The translations under genes and the position numbers were made by a program. Shown piece after piece: positions 47,008-57,249 of a stretch of 64,000 nt of DNA. The DNA lies in NCBI RefSeq assembly GCF_031143425.1, contig NC_090442.1, positions 430,049,776 through 430,113,775 of the forward strand, in the 5' to 3' direction. The first letter of the stretch is position 1. Each line of letters starts with the position of its first letter. The notes under the pieces are model-generated. The model was not told the origin of the DNA, made no database searches, and worked only from the letters and a program-made list of their open reading frames with translations. The DNA is from Pleurodeles waltl. Lineage: Eukaryota > Chordata > Amphibia > Caudata > Salamandridae.

Positions 47008-47581
47008 CGGCGGTAAAAGGCGCTTACCGCCGGTCAGAAGACCGGCACAACACCGCCGCGGCCGCGGAAAGCCGCCACGGTCATTCTGACCCACAACGGC
47101 CAAACCTCCAAAAATCCGACCTCCACTGCAGGCCGCCACATCAGCGGGCAGCGATAAACTGGAGATGACCAAACCTCCACCGTCACGCCAACAGAAATAC
47201 GCCCATGCCATTTCGACCCACGAATCAACGCGGCAGGCTTTCCAACGCGGTATTCCATTGGCGGTACACCCCGCTGCGGTCAAAATACACACACAGCACC
47301 AAAACACAGGCACATTGGACAATTACAAATACACACACCTGATACACATACACAACCCACTCCCACACAATCAATCAACTATAAAACACACCCCCACATC
47401 ACCCACAAACCCCTACGACCACAATTACTGAGAGAAGGAGAGAGAGACACAGCAGACAATCCATAGCAATACACACTGAGGCACACTACACCATCACACA
47501 CACCACATAGTAGCACAAAGCACCACACACCAACATACTCATCATCACATACACCACCCCACACCTCACCCACACCACCCC

Positions 47582-49088
47582 ATGGCACCCCAAAGGCACC
47601 CACGCTTTTCGGACCAAGAACTCCGGGTGATGGTGGAGGAAATCCTAAGAGTGGAACCCCAGCTCTTCGGCTCACAGGTGCAGCACACCAGTATAGCTAG
47701 GAAGGCGGAGCTATGGCAGCGGATCGTGGACAGGGTCAACGCGGTGGGACAGCATCCCAGGAATAGGGAGGACATCCGCAAACGATGGAACGACCTACGG
47801 GGGAAGGTCCGATCGATGGTCTCCAGGCACAACATCGCGGTCCAGAAGACTGGCGGCGGACCCCCACCCACCCCTCCCGAATTTACATCATGGGAGCAAG
47901 AGGTCTTCAACATCCTGCATCCTCAGGGCCTCGCAGGAGTAGCCGGAGGAATGGACTCTGGTAAGTCCAATCTCAACTACTATATCCCCCCCACCCCACC
48001 AGCATGCCAACCCACACCCCCACCCTCACCCCCAAACCCCCAGCACACATCCTCCCTGACAATGTCTCACCAGCACAACCCACCCATCCCAACACCAACT
48101 CCTGCATGCCAACACAATCCATGGACACCCATCACCCAAGCATGACCACTGCACTTACCCCCCCCCCCACTAACTACCCTCACAACACCTCCCTCAAGGG
48201 AATGCCTGCACTGGGGGACGAGGGCACCCATAACACGCACGCCATTGCACACACAGAAACAATAACCAAACTCTCTTACCCCATGCAGGACCCGAACGCC
48301 AACACACCAGCCAGGAGGGTCCAGAAATGTCCATCCCACCCCCGGAACAGGCCCACAGTGAGGACAGCAGCTCTGTCGACACTGAACCTGATGACCAGCC
48401 CGGACCATCGGGGACCTCTGGGCAGTCGGTTCCCCTCAGGCAGCCACAGGCCACACCAGACCCGACCCCCTCTGCCAACACCAGCACAGCTCCCACCCAG
48501 CGGGCCCATGCCTCTGTCTCTAGGACACGTCAATCAGCGGTGTGTCTGCCACTACAGGGCACCCATGCTAACCCAACACCCCAACAACAAGAGGGACCTG
48601 GGGGCAGTGGGAGCGGGCACACCGTCCAGGAGACAGAGGCCGGGGGAAACCGGGCAGCTCGGAGGGCTGCTGTGCGACAGGGGGGGGAGGAGAGGCCCAG
48701 GGAACCCACTCTCCAAGAGGCCCTCACCACCATCATGGGGGCCTACCACCACTCCCAAGAGACAATGGCGACGGTACTGGCCAGGTTCACGGAGATCCAG
48801 GCACAGCAGGAGGAACGCTACATGGGGTTCATGGAGGAGCTGAGAATCATCGGGACCGCAATGGGGACCATCGTCCTGGCCCTCAACAGGATAGAAGACG
48901 CGTTGCGGGACCATGTGGCACCACACAGGGCCCCTGTCACTAGCCCGGACCAGGAACAGCCTACCACCTCCGCCGGCGCAAGTGGACAGGAGGCCCCAAC
49001 ACCACGACAGGCCACCAGAACCCCACTTCCTGCTGAAGAACAACCACCCCGTAAGAGGAGCCTGAGATCCAAAAAAAAGACAGAGTAG
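47582..49088 (+). CDS. Harbinger Myb/SANT-like protein A (two exons, 392 aa)
   Basis: Exon 1 is 47582-47960 (donor GTAAGT), the intron 47961-48288 (acceptor CAG), exon 2 48289-49088. The phase-1 join keeps the frame (379 + 800 nt = 393 codons). Residues about 8-85 form a Myb/SANT-like DNA-binding domain of the Harbinger type (FSDQELRVMVEEIL; LWQRIVDRVN; RKRWNDLRGKVRSMV) with the spaced tryptophans. A Pro/Ser/Gln-rich linker follows, then a helical segment (about 265-330, LQEALTTIMGAYHHS...NRIEDALRDHV) likely for multimerisation, and a basic C-terminus (PPRKRSLRSKKK) fit for nuclear import. In studied Harbingers this partner carries the transposase into the nucleus and binds the ends. Convergent with the transposase gene. 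No defect seen. Not expressed-checked. Confidence 0.85.
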
Positions 49089-49595
49089 GATGTCAAGACC
49101 CCCGCCAGCAGGACATACCCCCTGAACTCTTCCCACTGTCCCACATTGCCACCCTGTCCAACCATGAACTGCCTCTGCTCCATCCTTCCACAGGCAAAAG
49201 GACAATGCACCTGTGAGACTGAGAACTGGACTCTGCCATGGACATTACTCCACCCCCACCCATCACCCTTATAATCACATGTACCAATATCTAGCACTGT
49301 AAATAAATCACATATTGCACACAAATCAGTTTGGAGTCATGCTGTATTATTAGCAAATGTTTTACATATTACTGTTCAATATCTGTTCTGTCAATTAGTG
49401 ATGACAACATACCAATGTCAATACGCTGTAGTTCATGGGCAAACCAAGCAGAAGTCAGGCACTGAGTCATACAGCACTGAGAAGGGAAGGGAAAAACAAA
49501 AATTACCAAAAAAGATCTGGTGGGAACTACAGAAAGTACAGATGCAGGAGGCTATAAGCAATTGTGAAATGGCGTGGGTGATTCTTACCTGGGTG

Positions 49596-50609
49596 TTACT
49601 GGAAATACTGTTGTATCACTCTGTCCCTATTGTCTGTGTCGTCCTCTGAGTCTTCCTCCTCTTCACTCTCCACAGGCTCCACGGCTTCTACAACACCACC
49701 ATCTGGACCATCCTCCTGCAGGAAAGGCACCTGGCGTCGCAAAGCCAGGTTGTGAAGCATACAGCACGCCACGATGATATGGCACACCTTCTTTGGTGAG
49801 TACATTAGGGATCCACCGGTCATATGCAGGCACCTAAACCTGGCCTTCAGGAGGCCAAAGGTTCACTCAATCACCCTCCTAGTACGCCCATGGGCCTCAT
49901 TGTAGCGTTCCTCTGCCCTTGTCTGGGGATTCCTCACTGGGGTCAGTAGCCACGGCAGGTTGGGGTAACCAGAGTCACCTATTAGCCACACACGTTGTCT
50001 CGGTAGCTGCTCCATCACATAGGGGATGCTGCTATTTCGCATCACATACGCGTCATGCACTGACCCTGGGAACTTGGCATTTACATGGGAGATGTACTGG
50101 TCAGCCAAACAGACCACCTGGACATTCATCGAATGATAACTTTTTCTGTTTCGGTACACCTGCTCATCGTCTTTTGGGGGTACCAAAGCCACATGGGTCC
50201 CATCAATGGCACCAATGATGTTGGGGATATGTCCAAGGGCATAGAAATCACCCTTCACTGTAGGCAAGTCACCCTCCTCGGGGAAAATGATGTAGCTCTG
50301 CATGAGTTTCATCAGGGCAGACAACACTCTGCTCAAAATCTTAGAAAACATAGGCTGAGACATTCCAGATGACATGGCCACTGTGGTCTGGAATGACCCA
50401 CTTGCCAAAAAATGGAGGACTGACAAAACCTGCACCAGAGGGGGAATCCCTGTGGGTTGGCGGATGGGGGACATCAGGTCTGGCTCCAGCTGGGCACACA
50501 GTTCATGGATAGTGGCACGGTCAAGTCTATATCGAAGTATTATATTGCGTTCTTCCATTGTCGACAGGTCCACCAGCGGTCGGTACACGCGAGGATTCCT
50601 CCTTCTCAT
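49596..50609 (-). pseudogene. Harbinger DDE transposase, one in-frame stop
   Basis: Homologous to HARBI1-type (DDE_Tnp_4) nucleases that cut and join transposon ends. From the first ATG at 50609 (an upstream exon is possible: an acceptor-like TTCCTAG ends at 50629) it has the helix-turn-helix region (RYRLDRATIHELCAQLEPDL, TGIPPLVQVLSVLHFLASGS, SSGMSQPMFSKILSRVL), catalytic Asp in GAIDGTHV, PGSVHDA, second Asp in IGDSGYP, and the acidic residue near NEAHGRTRRVIE. A TGA at 49865-49863 then replaces the Arg codon expected after VIE (CGA to TGA, a CpG transition). The same frame continues through TFGLLKARF and a knuckle-like CHIIVACCMLHNLA to an acidic tail and TAA at 49598-49596. Everything but that codon looks intact. 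Confidence 0.85.
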
Positions 50610-51094
50610 CCCAAGTCCCAGCAGACGGTGCCTAGGAAGGACAACATGGAGCACAGAGTCAGCCAAACCACAGGTACGTACAGACAGCTTGCACAGTTAA
50701 AGAATGGCAATGGGTTGCAAGGCGTGTATGTGTGGCAATGCAAGGCCTAGGCCTGTGTGTCGCAGTCAAAATTAAGCCATGTAGGCCCTTGAAATGGCGG
50801 CTGCCTGACCTGTGAAGTGGGACAATGGGATGTGAGGTCAATGCGCTGGCGGGGCACACCGTGGCGGTAGGCGGTCGAAGACCGCGGCGCAAAGCCGCAT
50901 TGGTTAACATTGAAGCCTATGGGTTTCAGGAGCCAATGACGAAGTGCGCCGGCGGTCGCGGTACGCACCGCCGCGGTACGCACCGCAGCGGGCGTGACCG
51001 CCATTTTCTATCTGCTTAATCACTCGAGACCTGATCATCCACAGGAGAGGACCTATACTGCAAGTGCTGCTGTGACCTCGGTCTGGAAGATACA
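50610..51094. promoter_or_regulatory. Divergent intergenic region between transposase and Myb gene B
   Basis: A 485-bp interval separates the two 5' ends. At 50845-51000 it is GC-rich with repeated and inverted words (GGCGGTAGGCGGTCG, GAAGACCGCGGCGC, a doubled CGGTACGCACCGC). CCAAT appears reversed (ATTGG, 50899) and forward (CCAAT, 50934). This is the likely bidirectional promoter; the GGCGG words resemble those at the element ends and could be protein-binding sites. No TATA box is evident. Confidence 0.5.
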
Positions 51095-52591
51095 ATGGCT
51101 GCTGCGACTGGGGAAAGGGCCCCTGCCTTCACGTCTGAAGAGTTGGAGAAGCTCGTGGATGGGGTCCTCCCCCAGTATGCGCTACTCTACGGTCCTCCAG
51201 ACCAACAAGTGAGTACACCGGGTGCACATGGAATGGGCTATGCCTGTGTGGATTGGGGTGGATGTAAGTTGGTGGGGTGGGGGGCGAATGAGGAGTGCAA
51301 CGCCGGACAGATGAGAGCATGTGCCATATGGCAAAGTTGGAGGGGGGGGCCAATCACATCTAACATGCAGGTCATTGATGATTTCCTCCTTTCCACCCTG
51401 TACATGTCAAATAGGTCAGCGCCCATCAGAAGATCGAGATTTGGCGTGCCACCGCCAAGGAAGTCCGGAACTTGGGGGTCCACAACAGACGGGGCACCCA
51501 CTGCCGCAAGAGGTGGGAGGACATCCGCCGCGGAACAAGGAAGACCGCAAAAACACTGCTGGGGATGGCCTCCCAACCTAGGAGGGGTGCCAGTCGCACC
51601 ATGACCCCCCTGATGTCCCGGATCCTGGCGGTGGCCTACCCTGAATTGGATGGGCGCTTTAAGACATCACAGCAGGCACAAGGGGGTGAGTATCAGCACA
51701 TTCTCCTATCTTTCTGCGCAGTGGAGGCGTATGGTTGGGGGAGGAGGGCTGTGGGTGACATTAGGCCAGGGCGCTTTCTGTAGTGTAGTCCTCTCCCTTA
51801 GGCATGGCCCTGTGCCCCCGGCCCCCACCTCGGTAGGGTGACAAGTACAGCCATTGAAGGTCCAGCATCTCCCATGTGCGCGTTTGACGTCTCTTGGCCT
51901 GTTGTCTTAGTCAGTAGTACTGAGTAGTGTACCCTGAATGCGCGGCTTAATGCATTAGGCACCTGTGTCTGTCCTCTCCGCCAACGGTGTTGACATTGCA
52001 TGCACTCAACCTGGTCTTCTTTTTTCTCCTCCACCCTTTCTCTTCATCTTCTTGTGCATGTGTGCATTAGCATCATCAGGCGGAGGAGATTTGGCATCGA
52101 AGCACGAGGGAGCTGCAGGAAACAAGGCCCCGGTGGGCCCAGGAACAGACACTGAGGGCACCAGTGATCCGGAGGGCGAGGGGAGCACCACGACGGGGAC
52201 CGCTGGTGAGAGCAGCAAAAGCGACACGTCCTCGGATGGGAGCTCCCTAGGGGTGGCAGCAACATCCGTGCCCCCCGCCTCTACAGGTACAGCCGCCACC
52301 CAGCGCACCAGCCCCGCCCTCCCAGCAGCCCCTCAGTCTTCGCTCCGTGCCCGTTCGCCCAGGAAGGCGCGCGTCTCCTTCGCCCCAGGCACCTCAGCCC
52401 CTGCCCCTGTTGCCCCTGCTGCCCTCAGTGCGGAGCTCATTGACCTGGTAAGGATGCTCATTGTTGGGCAGACAACCCTTTTGAATGCCATCCAGGGTGT
52501 GCAAAGGGAGGTGCAACAGAGCAATGCGTACCTGGAGGGCATTCATTCGGGTCAGGCTGCCCATCAACGAGCGTTCACTGCTCTGGCCTAA
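51095..52591 (+). CDS. Harbinger Myb/SANT-like protein B (three exons, 301 aa)
   Basis: Exons 51095-51208 (donor GTGAGT), 51415-51685 (acceptor AATAG, donor GTGAGT) and 52071-52591 (acceptor ATTAG) total 906 nt, 302 codons including TAA, with matching phases 0 and 1. Residues about 10-125 form a second, distinct Myb/SANT-like domain: FTSEELEKLVDGVLPQY, an IWRATAKEV helix, HCRKRWEDIRRGTRK, then MSRILAVAYPELDGRF. A Gly/Ser/Thr/Ala-rich linker with SPRKARVSF follows, then a C-terminal helix (LIDLVRMLIVGQTTLLNAI QGVQREVQ region) probably for self-association. It diverges from the transposase gene. It is not a duplicate of protein A: exon number and domain residues differ. Likely a DNA-binding or import partner, by family analogy only. 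Confidence 0.78.
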
Positions 52592-53629
52592 GCACTGACG
52601 GCAGCCATTGTCCCTGTTTCCAGCCTCCCTCTTCTTACTGCCTCCAGCCTTTCTCTCTCTCCTGTCCCTCAGCCTATCCCATCCACACCATCAGACCAGC
52701 CTGCACACACCTCAACACCCAAGAGCAGCTCATCCAAACACAAGCACCACAGATCCCACAAACACTCACCCAAGCAACACCCAGATGCAGACATGCCAAC
52801 AGCCACTGCCACCCCTGTGTCCCCCTCCTCCTCGTCTCCCTCCTCCCTCCCTGTGACGTCTACACTCACACCTGCATGCACCCCAACATCAGCCAGTGCT
52901 TCCATCACCACCTCACCCTCCAGTACAGTCCACACTCGTGCAGTCACCACCCCCACTGCCATTTACACGTCCCCTGTGTCCTCTCCCACTGTGTCTGTCA
53001 CCCCCTCTTCCAAGACACACAAACGCAGGCAGCCACCCACCCAACAGCCATCCACCTCACGACAGCCTACAGCACCAGCACCTTCACCCAATGACAGCAC
53101 ACCTGACTCTCCTACAACCACCTCCTCTACCTCCACTTCCATCTCCACTTCTCCTACCCTTTACCTTGGCCCTAAGAAACTTTTCATGGCTAACCTTGAC
53201 CTCTTTCCCCCCGATGAGCTCCCCCATCCATCTTCAAAGAGTCCCAAGAGCACCGCAGCCACCACCAGCCCAGCTTCGGGAGTCACTGTTGTGCATGGGT
53301 TCTGGAGCCCACCCTTTGCCAGCAGTGACACATCGATCAGCAGCAAGGACACGTCCAGCCCCCCCCCCGGCAAGAGGACCCGCAAAAACAAGGGCCGCCG
53401 TGCGAGGACCGACAGGGCTGCCCCCAAGGAGCAATGTGCGGCCACTTCACCAACCACACCATCTAGGGGAGGCAAGGGCCCGAGAGCCCCATCAAAGGAG
53501 CGGAAGGGCAGCAGGAGCGCGGAGAAGGTGGACCCCACATGCCACATCCCAGCTGGGAAGGAGGACACTAAGGAGGCCAGGAGTCCGTCCCCGAAGGGTC
53601 CAGAAACGTCACGGTCCGAGGGCGACTGA
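52592..53629 (+). CDS. In-frame Ser/Thr/Pro-rich tail after the Myb-B stop (345 codons)
   Basis: The frame of Myb-B exon 3 continues past its TAA (52589-52591) for 345 codons to a TGA at 53627-53629 without another stop. It is Ser/Thr/Pro-rich, then has a more protein-like block near 53158-53330 (LGPKKLFMANLDLF, GVTVVHGFWSPPF), a basic stretch (GKRTRKNKGRRARTDR) and a Lys/Glu/Ser-rich end. Either the ancestral Myb-B protein was longer and the TAA is a nonsense mutation, or the tail is a separate ORF (first ATG at 52793), or it is reached by readthrough. C-rich composition makes stops rare by chance, so coding status is uncertain. Confidence 0.45.
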   Translation, partial: ALTAAIVPVSSLPLLTASSLSLSPVPQPIPSTPSDQPAHTSTPKSSSSKHKHHRSHKHSPKQHPDADMPTATATPVSPSSSSPSSLPVTSTLTPACTPTSASASITTSPSSTVHTRAVTTPTAIYTSPVSSPTVSVTPSSKTHKRRQPPTQQPSTSRQPTAPAPSPNDSTPDSPTTTSSTSTSISTSPTLYLGPKKLFMANLDLFPPDELPHPSSKSPKSTAATTSPASGVTVVHGFWSPPFASSDTSISSKDTSSPPPGKRTRKNKGRRARTDRAAPKEQCAATSPTTPSRGGKGPRAPSKERKGSRSAEKVDPTCHIPAGKEDTKEARSPSPKGPETSRSEGD

Positions 53630-53668
53630 GCAGGGAGTCCAGGCCAGGTCTGGCTCCCTTGACCTGCT

Positions 53669-55389
53669 GGATGAGCACCGCTGAACCGGGCCCGCCGTGG
53701 AGAAGAGCACCGCTGAACAGGGCCCGCCGTGGAGAAGAGCACCGCTGAACAGGGCCCGCCGTGGAGAAGAGCACCGCTGAACAGGGCCCGCCGTGGAGAA
53801 GAGCACCGCTGAACAGGGCCCGCCGTGGAGAAGAGCACCGCTGAACAGGGCCCGCGGTGGAGAAGAGCACCGCTGAACAGGGCCCGCGGTGAAGAAGAGA
53901 ACCGCTGAACAGGGCCCGCCGTGGAGAAGAGCACCGCTGAACAGGGCCCGCCGTGGAGAAGAGCACCGCTGAACAGGGCCCGCCGTGGAGAAGAGCACCG
54001 CTGAACAGGGCCCGCCGTGGAGAAGAGCACCGCTGAACAGGGCCCGCCGTGGAGAAGAGCACCGCTGAACAGGGCCCGCCGTGGAGAAGAGCACCGCTGA
54101 ACAGGGCCCGCCGTGGAGAAGAGCACCGCTGAACAGGGCCCGCCGTGGAGAAGAGCACCGCTGAACAGGGCCCGCCGTGGAGAAGAGCACCGCTGAACAG
54201 GGCCCGCCGTGGAGAAGAGCACCGCTGAACAGGGCCCGCCGTGGAGAAGAGCACCGCTGAACAGGGCCCGCCGTGGAGAAGAGCACCGCTGAACAGGGCC
54301 CGCCGTGGAGAAGAGCACCGCTGAACAGGGCCCGCCGTGGAGAAGAGCACCGCTGAACAGGGCCCGCCGTGGAGAAGAGCACCGCTGAACAGGGCCCGCG
54401 ATGAAGAAGAGCCCCGCTGAACAGGGCCCGCGGTGAAGAAGAGCCCCGCTGAACAGGGCCCGCGGTGAAGAAGAGCACCGCTGAACAGGGCCCGCCGTGA
54501 AGAAGAGCCCCGCTGAACAGGGCCCGCCGTGAAGAAGAGCCCCGCTGAACAGGGCCCGCCGTGGAGAAGAGCACCGCTGAACAGGGCCCGCCGTGGAGAA
54601 GAGCACCGCTGAACAGGGCCCGCCGTGGAGAAGAGCACCGCTGAACAGGGCCCGCCGTGGAGAAGAGCACCGCTGAACAGGGCCCGCCGTGGAGAAGAGC
54701 ACCGCTGAACAGGGCCCGCCGTGGAGAAGAGCACCGCTGAACAGGGCCCGCCGTGGAGAAGAGCACCGCTGAACAGGGCCCGCCGTGGAGAAGAGCACCG
54801 CTGAACAGGGCCCGCCGTGGAGAAGAGCACCGCTGAACAGGGCCCGCCGTGGAGAAGAGCACCGCTGAACAGGGCCCGCCGTGGAGAAGAGCACCGCTGA
54901 ACAGGGCCCGCGGTGAAGAAGAGCACCGCTGAACAGGGCCCGCCGTGGAGAAGAGCACCGCTGAACAGGGCCCGCCGTGGAGAAGAGCACCGCTGAACAG
55001 GGCCCGCGGTGAAGAAGAGCACCGCTGAACAGGGCCCGCCGTGGAGAAGAGCACCGCTAAACAGGGCCCGCCGTGGAGAAGAGCACCGCTGAACAGGGCC
55101 CGCCGTGGAGAAGAGCACCGCTGAACAGGGCCCGCGGTGAAGAAGAGCACCGCTGAACAGGGCCCGCGGTGAAGAAGAGCACTGCTGAACAGGGCCCGCG
55201 GTGAAGAAGAGCACCGCTGAACAGGGCCCGCCATGGAGAAGAGCACCGCTGAACAGGGCCCGCCGTGGAGAAGAGCACCGCTGAACAGGGCCCGCGGTGA
55301 AGAAGAGCACCGCTGAACAGGGCCCGCCGTGGAGAAGAGCACCGCTGAACAGGGCCCGCGGTGAAGAAGAGCACCGCTGAACAGGGCCC
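53669..55389. repeat. 32-bp minisatellite, about 54 copies
   Basis: Unit layout: AGCACCGCT, 5-nt spacer GAACA, GGGCCC, then a 12-nt linker (GCCGTGGAGAAG or GCGGTGAAGAAG). The repeat start keeps the same 32-bp register from 53701 to 55365 (52 periods) with no indel. The GCGGTGAAG variant clusters at 53850-53900, 54400-54550 and 54900-55370. The unit lacks stops in all three minus frames, producing three overlapping artefactual ORFs of about 610 codons. Confidence 0.95.
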
Positions 55390-56078
55390 TTCTTCTCAAG
55401 CACCGCTCCGCTGGGCCCTTCTTCTCAAGCACCGCTCCGCTGGGCACCGCCGTCTCAAGGACCGCTCCGCTGGGCCCTTCCTCTCAAGCACCGCTCCGCT
55501 GGGCACCGCTGTCTCAAGCACCGCTCCGCTGGGCCCTTCTTCTCAAGCACCGCTCCGCTGGGCACCGCCGTCTCAAGCACCGCTCCGCTGGGCCCTTCAT
55601 CTCAAGCACCGCTCCGCTGGGCACCGCCGTCTCAAGCACCGCTCCGCTGGGCCCTTCTTCTCAAGCACCGCTCCGCTGGGCCCTTCCTCTCAAGCACCGC
55701 TCCGCTGGGCCCTTCCTCTCAAGCACCGCTCCGCTGGGCCCTTCATCTCAAGCACCGCTCCGCTGGGCACCGCCGTCTCAAGCACCGCTCCGCTGGGCCC
55801 TTCCTCTCAAGCACCGCTCCGCTGGGCCCTTCCTCTCAAGCACTGCTCCGCTGGGCACAGCCGTCTCAAGCACCGCTCCGCTGGGCCCTTCCTCTCAAGC
55901 ACCGCTCCGCTGGGCCCTTCCTCTCAAGCACCGCTCCGCTGGGCCCTTCCTCTCAAGCACCGCTCCGCTGGGCCCTTCTTCTCAAGCACCGCTCCGCTGG
56001 GCACCGCCGTCTCAAGCACCGCTCCGCTGGGCCCTTCTTCTCAAGCACCGCTCCGCTGGGCACCGCCGTCTCAATCAC
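55390..56078. repeat. 29/30-bp minisatellite, about 23 copies
   Basis: Unit layout AGCACCGCT, CCGCT, GGGCCC, TTCTTCTCA (29 bp), alternating irregularly with a 30-bp form GGGCAC plus CGCCGTCTCA. It joins the 32-bp array directly at 55390. A 300-codon plus-strand frame across it is a by-product of the repeat. Confidence 0.93.
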
Positions 56079-56144
56079 TGTTTATGGTTCACTGTGCCCA
56101 CCATGCCTCCTCCTTGACCAGTGGAGACTGTCATCCACCTGATG

Positions 56145-56379
56145 GACTGTGGCTTTGCACTCCCCAGGATGGTCCAGTGGGCAGCCCACCCACTGTAGAG
56201 ACATTGAGAGACTGTGGCTTTGCACTCCCCAGGATGGTCCAGTGTGCAGCCCACCCACTGTAGAGACATTGAGAGACTGTGGCTTTGCACTCCCCAGGAT
56301 GGTCCAGTGGGCAGCCCACCCACTGTAGAGACATTGAGAGACTGTGGCTTTGCACTCCCCAGGATGGTACAGTGGGCAT
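56145..56379. repeat. 65-bp tandem repeat, about 3.6 copies
   Basis: GACTGTGGCTTTGCACTCCC starts at 56145, 56210, 56275 and 56340; units are nearly identical and the last is cut after about 40 bp. It immediately follows the 29/30-bp array but does not share its boxes. Confidence 0.92.
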
Positions 56380-57249
56380 GGTGGCTCCTCGTGGATCTGG
56401 CGTCGTGGACTCATGTGGCTGTGGTGCCCCCCCCTTCCCTTCCCCCTGAGGTGCCTGTAGTTTTTACATCTGATGCCCCTGCAGTGTTCTCTCCAAAGGA
56501 CTCAGGTCTCCTGTGTGGGCTTTGCCCTTGTTTCTCAAAACTTTGGCCCACGGACATGATGAATTCGCAGGATGTGCAGGACTTGTTACTTCAGTTATAC
56601 ACTGATGTGTATGTCATTTGTTTTCTTGTGAATATCTTTCATGGTTGTACGATATTTTTCAGGACCTTTTTGGTACATAAATATTTATTCCAAATTTGAT
56701 TATGTCCTAGCATTTTTCTGGGGTGTTTGGGTGGTGTCACTGTGACTTGTTGCTCTGCATTGGTGTGTACATAGTTGGGGGGGGGAGGTCGCATATGTGT
56801 GTGCCCGTAACCTTTCGTCCTCCCCCCTCCCGTGTGTCGTAGGTGCAGTACTCACCGTTGTCGTCTGCGCTGGACTTCGTACTCGTGGTAGATGAGAAGG
56901 TAGACGAGAGCAGGTAGGATGTTTAATTCGGGTTCTATGCTGTCCTCCTTCCTCCTGGAGTGCGTAGTGGTGAGCGTTTTCCCGTTCGTAGTCTGTTTCC
57001 GCCGTATTTTTATCGGCGGTGCTCCCGCCCCGGAAAAGGTGGCGGATTGGTGAGTTGTGATAGGGTGGGCGGTACATTGTCTGCCGCCTGGCTGTTGGCG
57101 GTGACCACTGCGCTGTTTGTTTGTACCGCCGTGGCGGGCAGAGTGTTAAAGTGGCTGTCTGTGTTGGCGGTTCCCGCCAGGGTCAGAATTTCATATTTTT
57201 TACCGCCAGCCTGTTGGCGGGTTGGACGCTGCTTTAACACCGACCGCCA
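56380..57249. other. Harbinger right-end non-coding region
   Basis: No convincing gene. From about 57000 it is rich in GGCGG/CCGCC words (for example GGCGGTTCCCGCCAGGGTC near 57167), mirroring the left end. A copy of the terminal word (GGGTCAGAAT) lies near 57180. These are likely transposase/Myb binding sites, by analogy. Confidence 0.55.

Noticed and set aside
53161..55447. Three overlapping minus-strand ORFs of about 610 codons, as possible large repeat proteins
   Set aside because: They arise because the 32-bp unit has no stop in any minus frame. The three peptides are the same cycle in shifted register, with no start context, and overlap the unique Myb-B tail sequence only at the ends.
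55361..56263. 300-codon plus-strand ORF across the 29/30-bp array
   Set aside because: It is a consequence of the stop-free repeat unit; it begins inside one array, ends in another and has no protein-like features.
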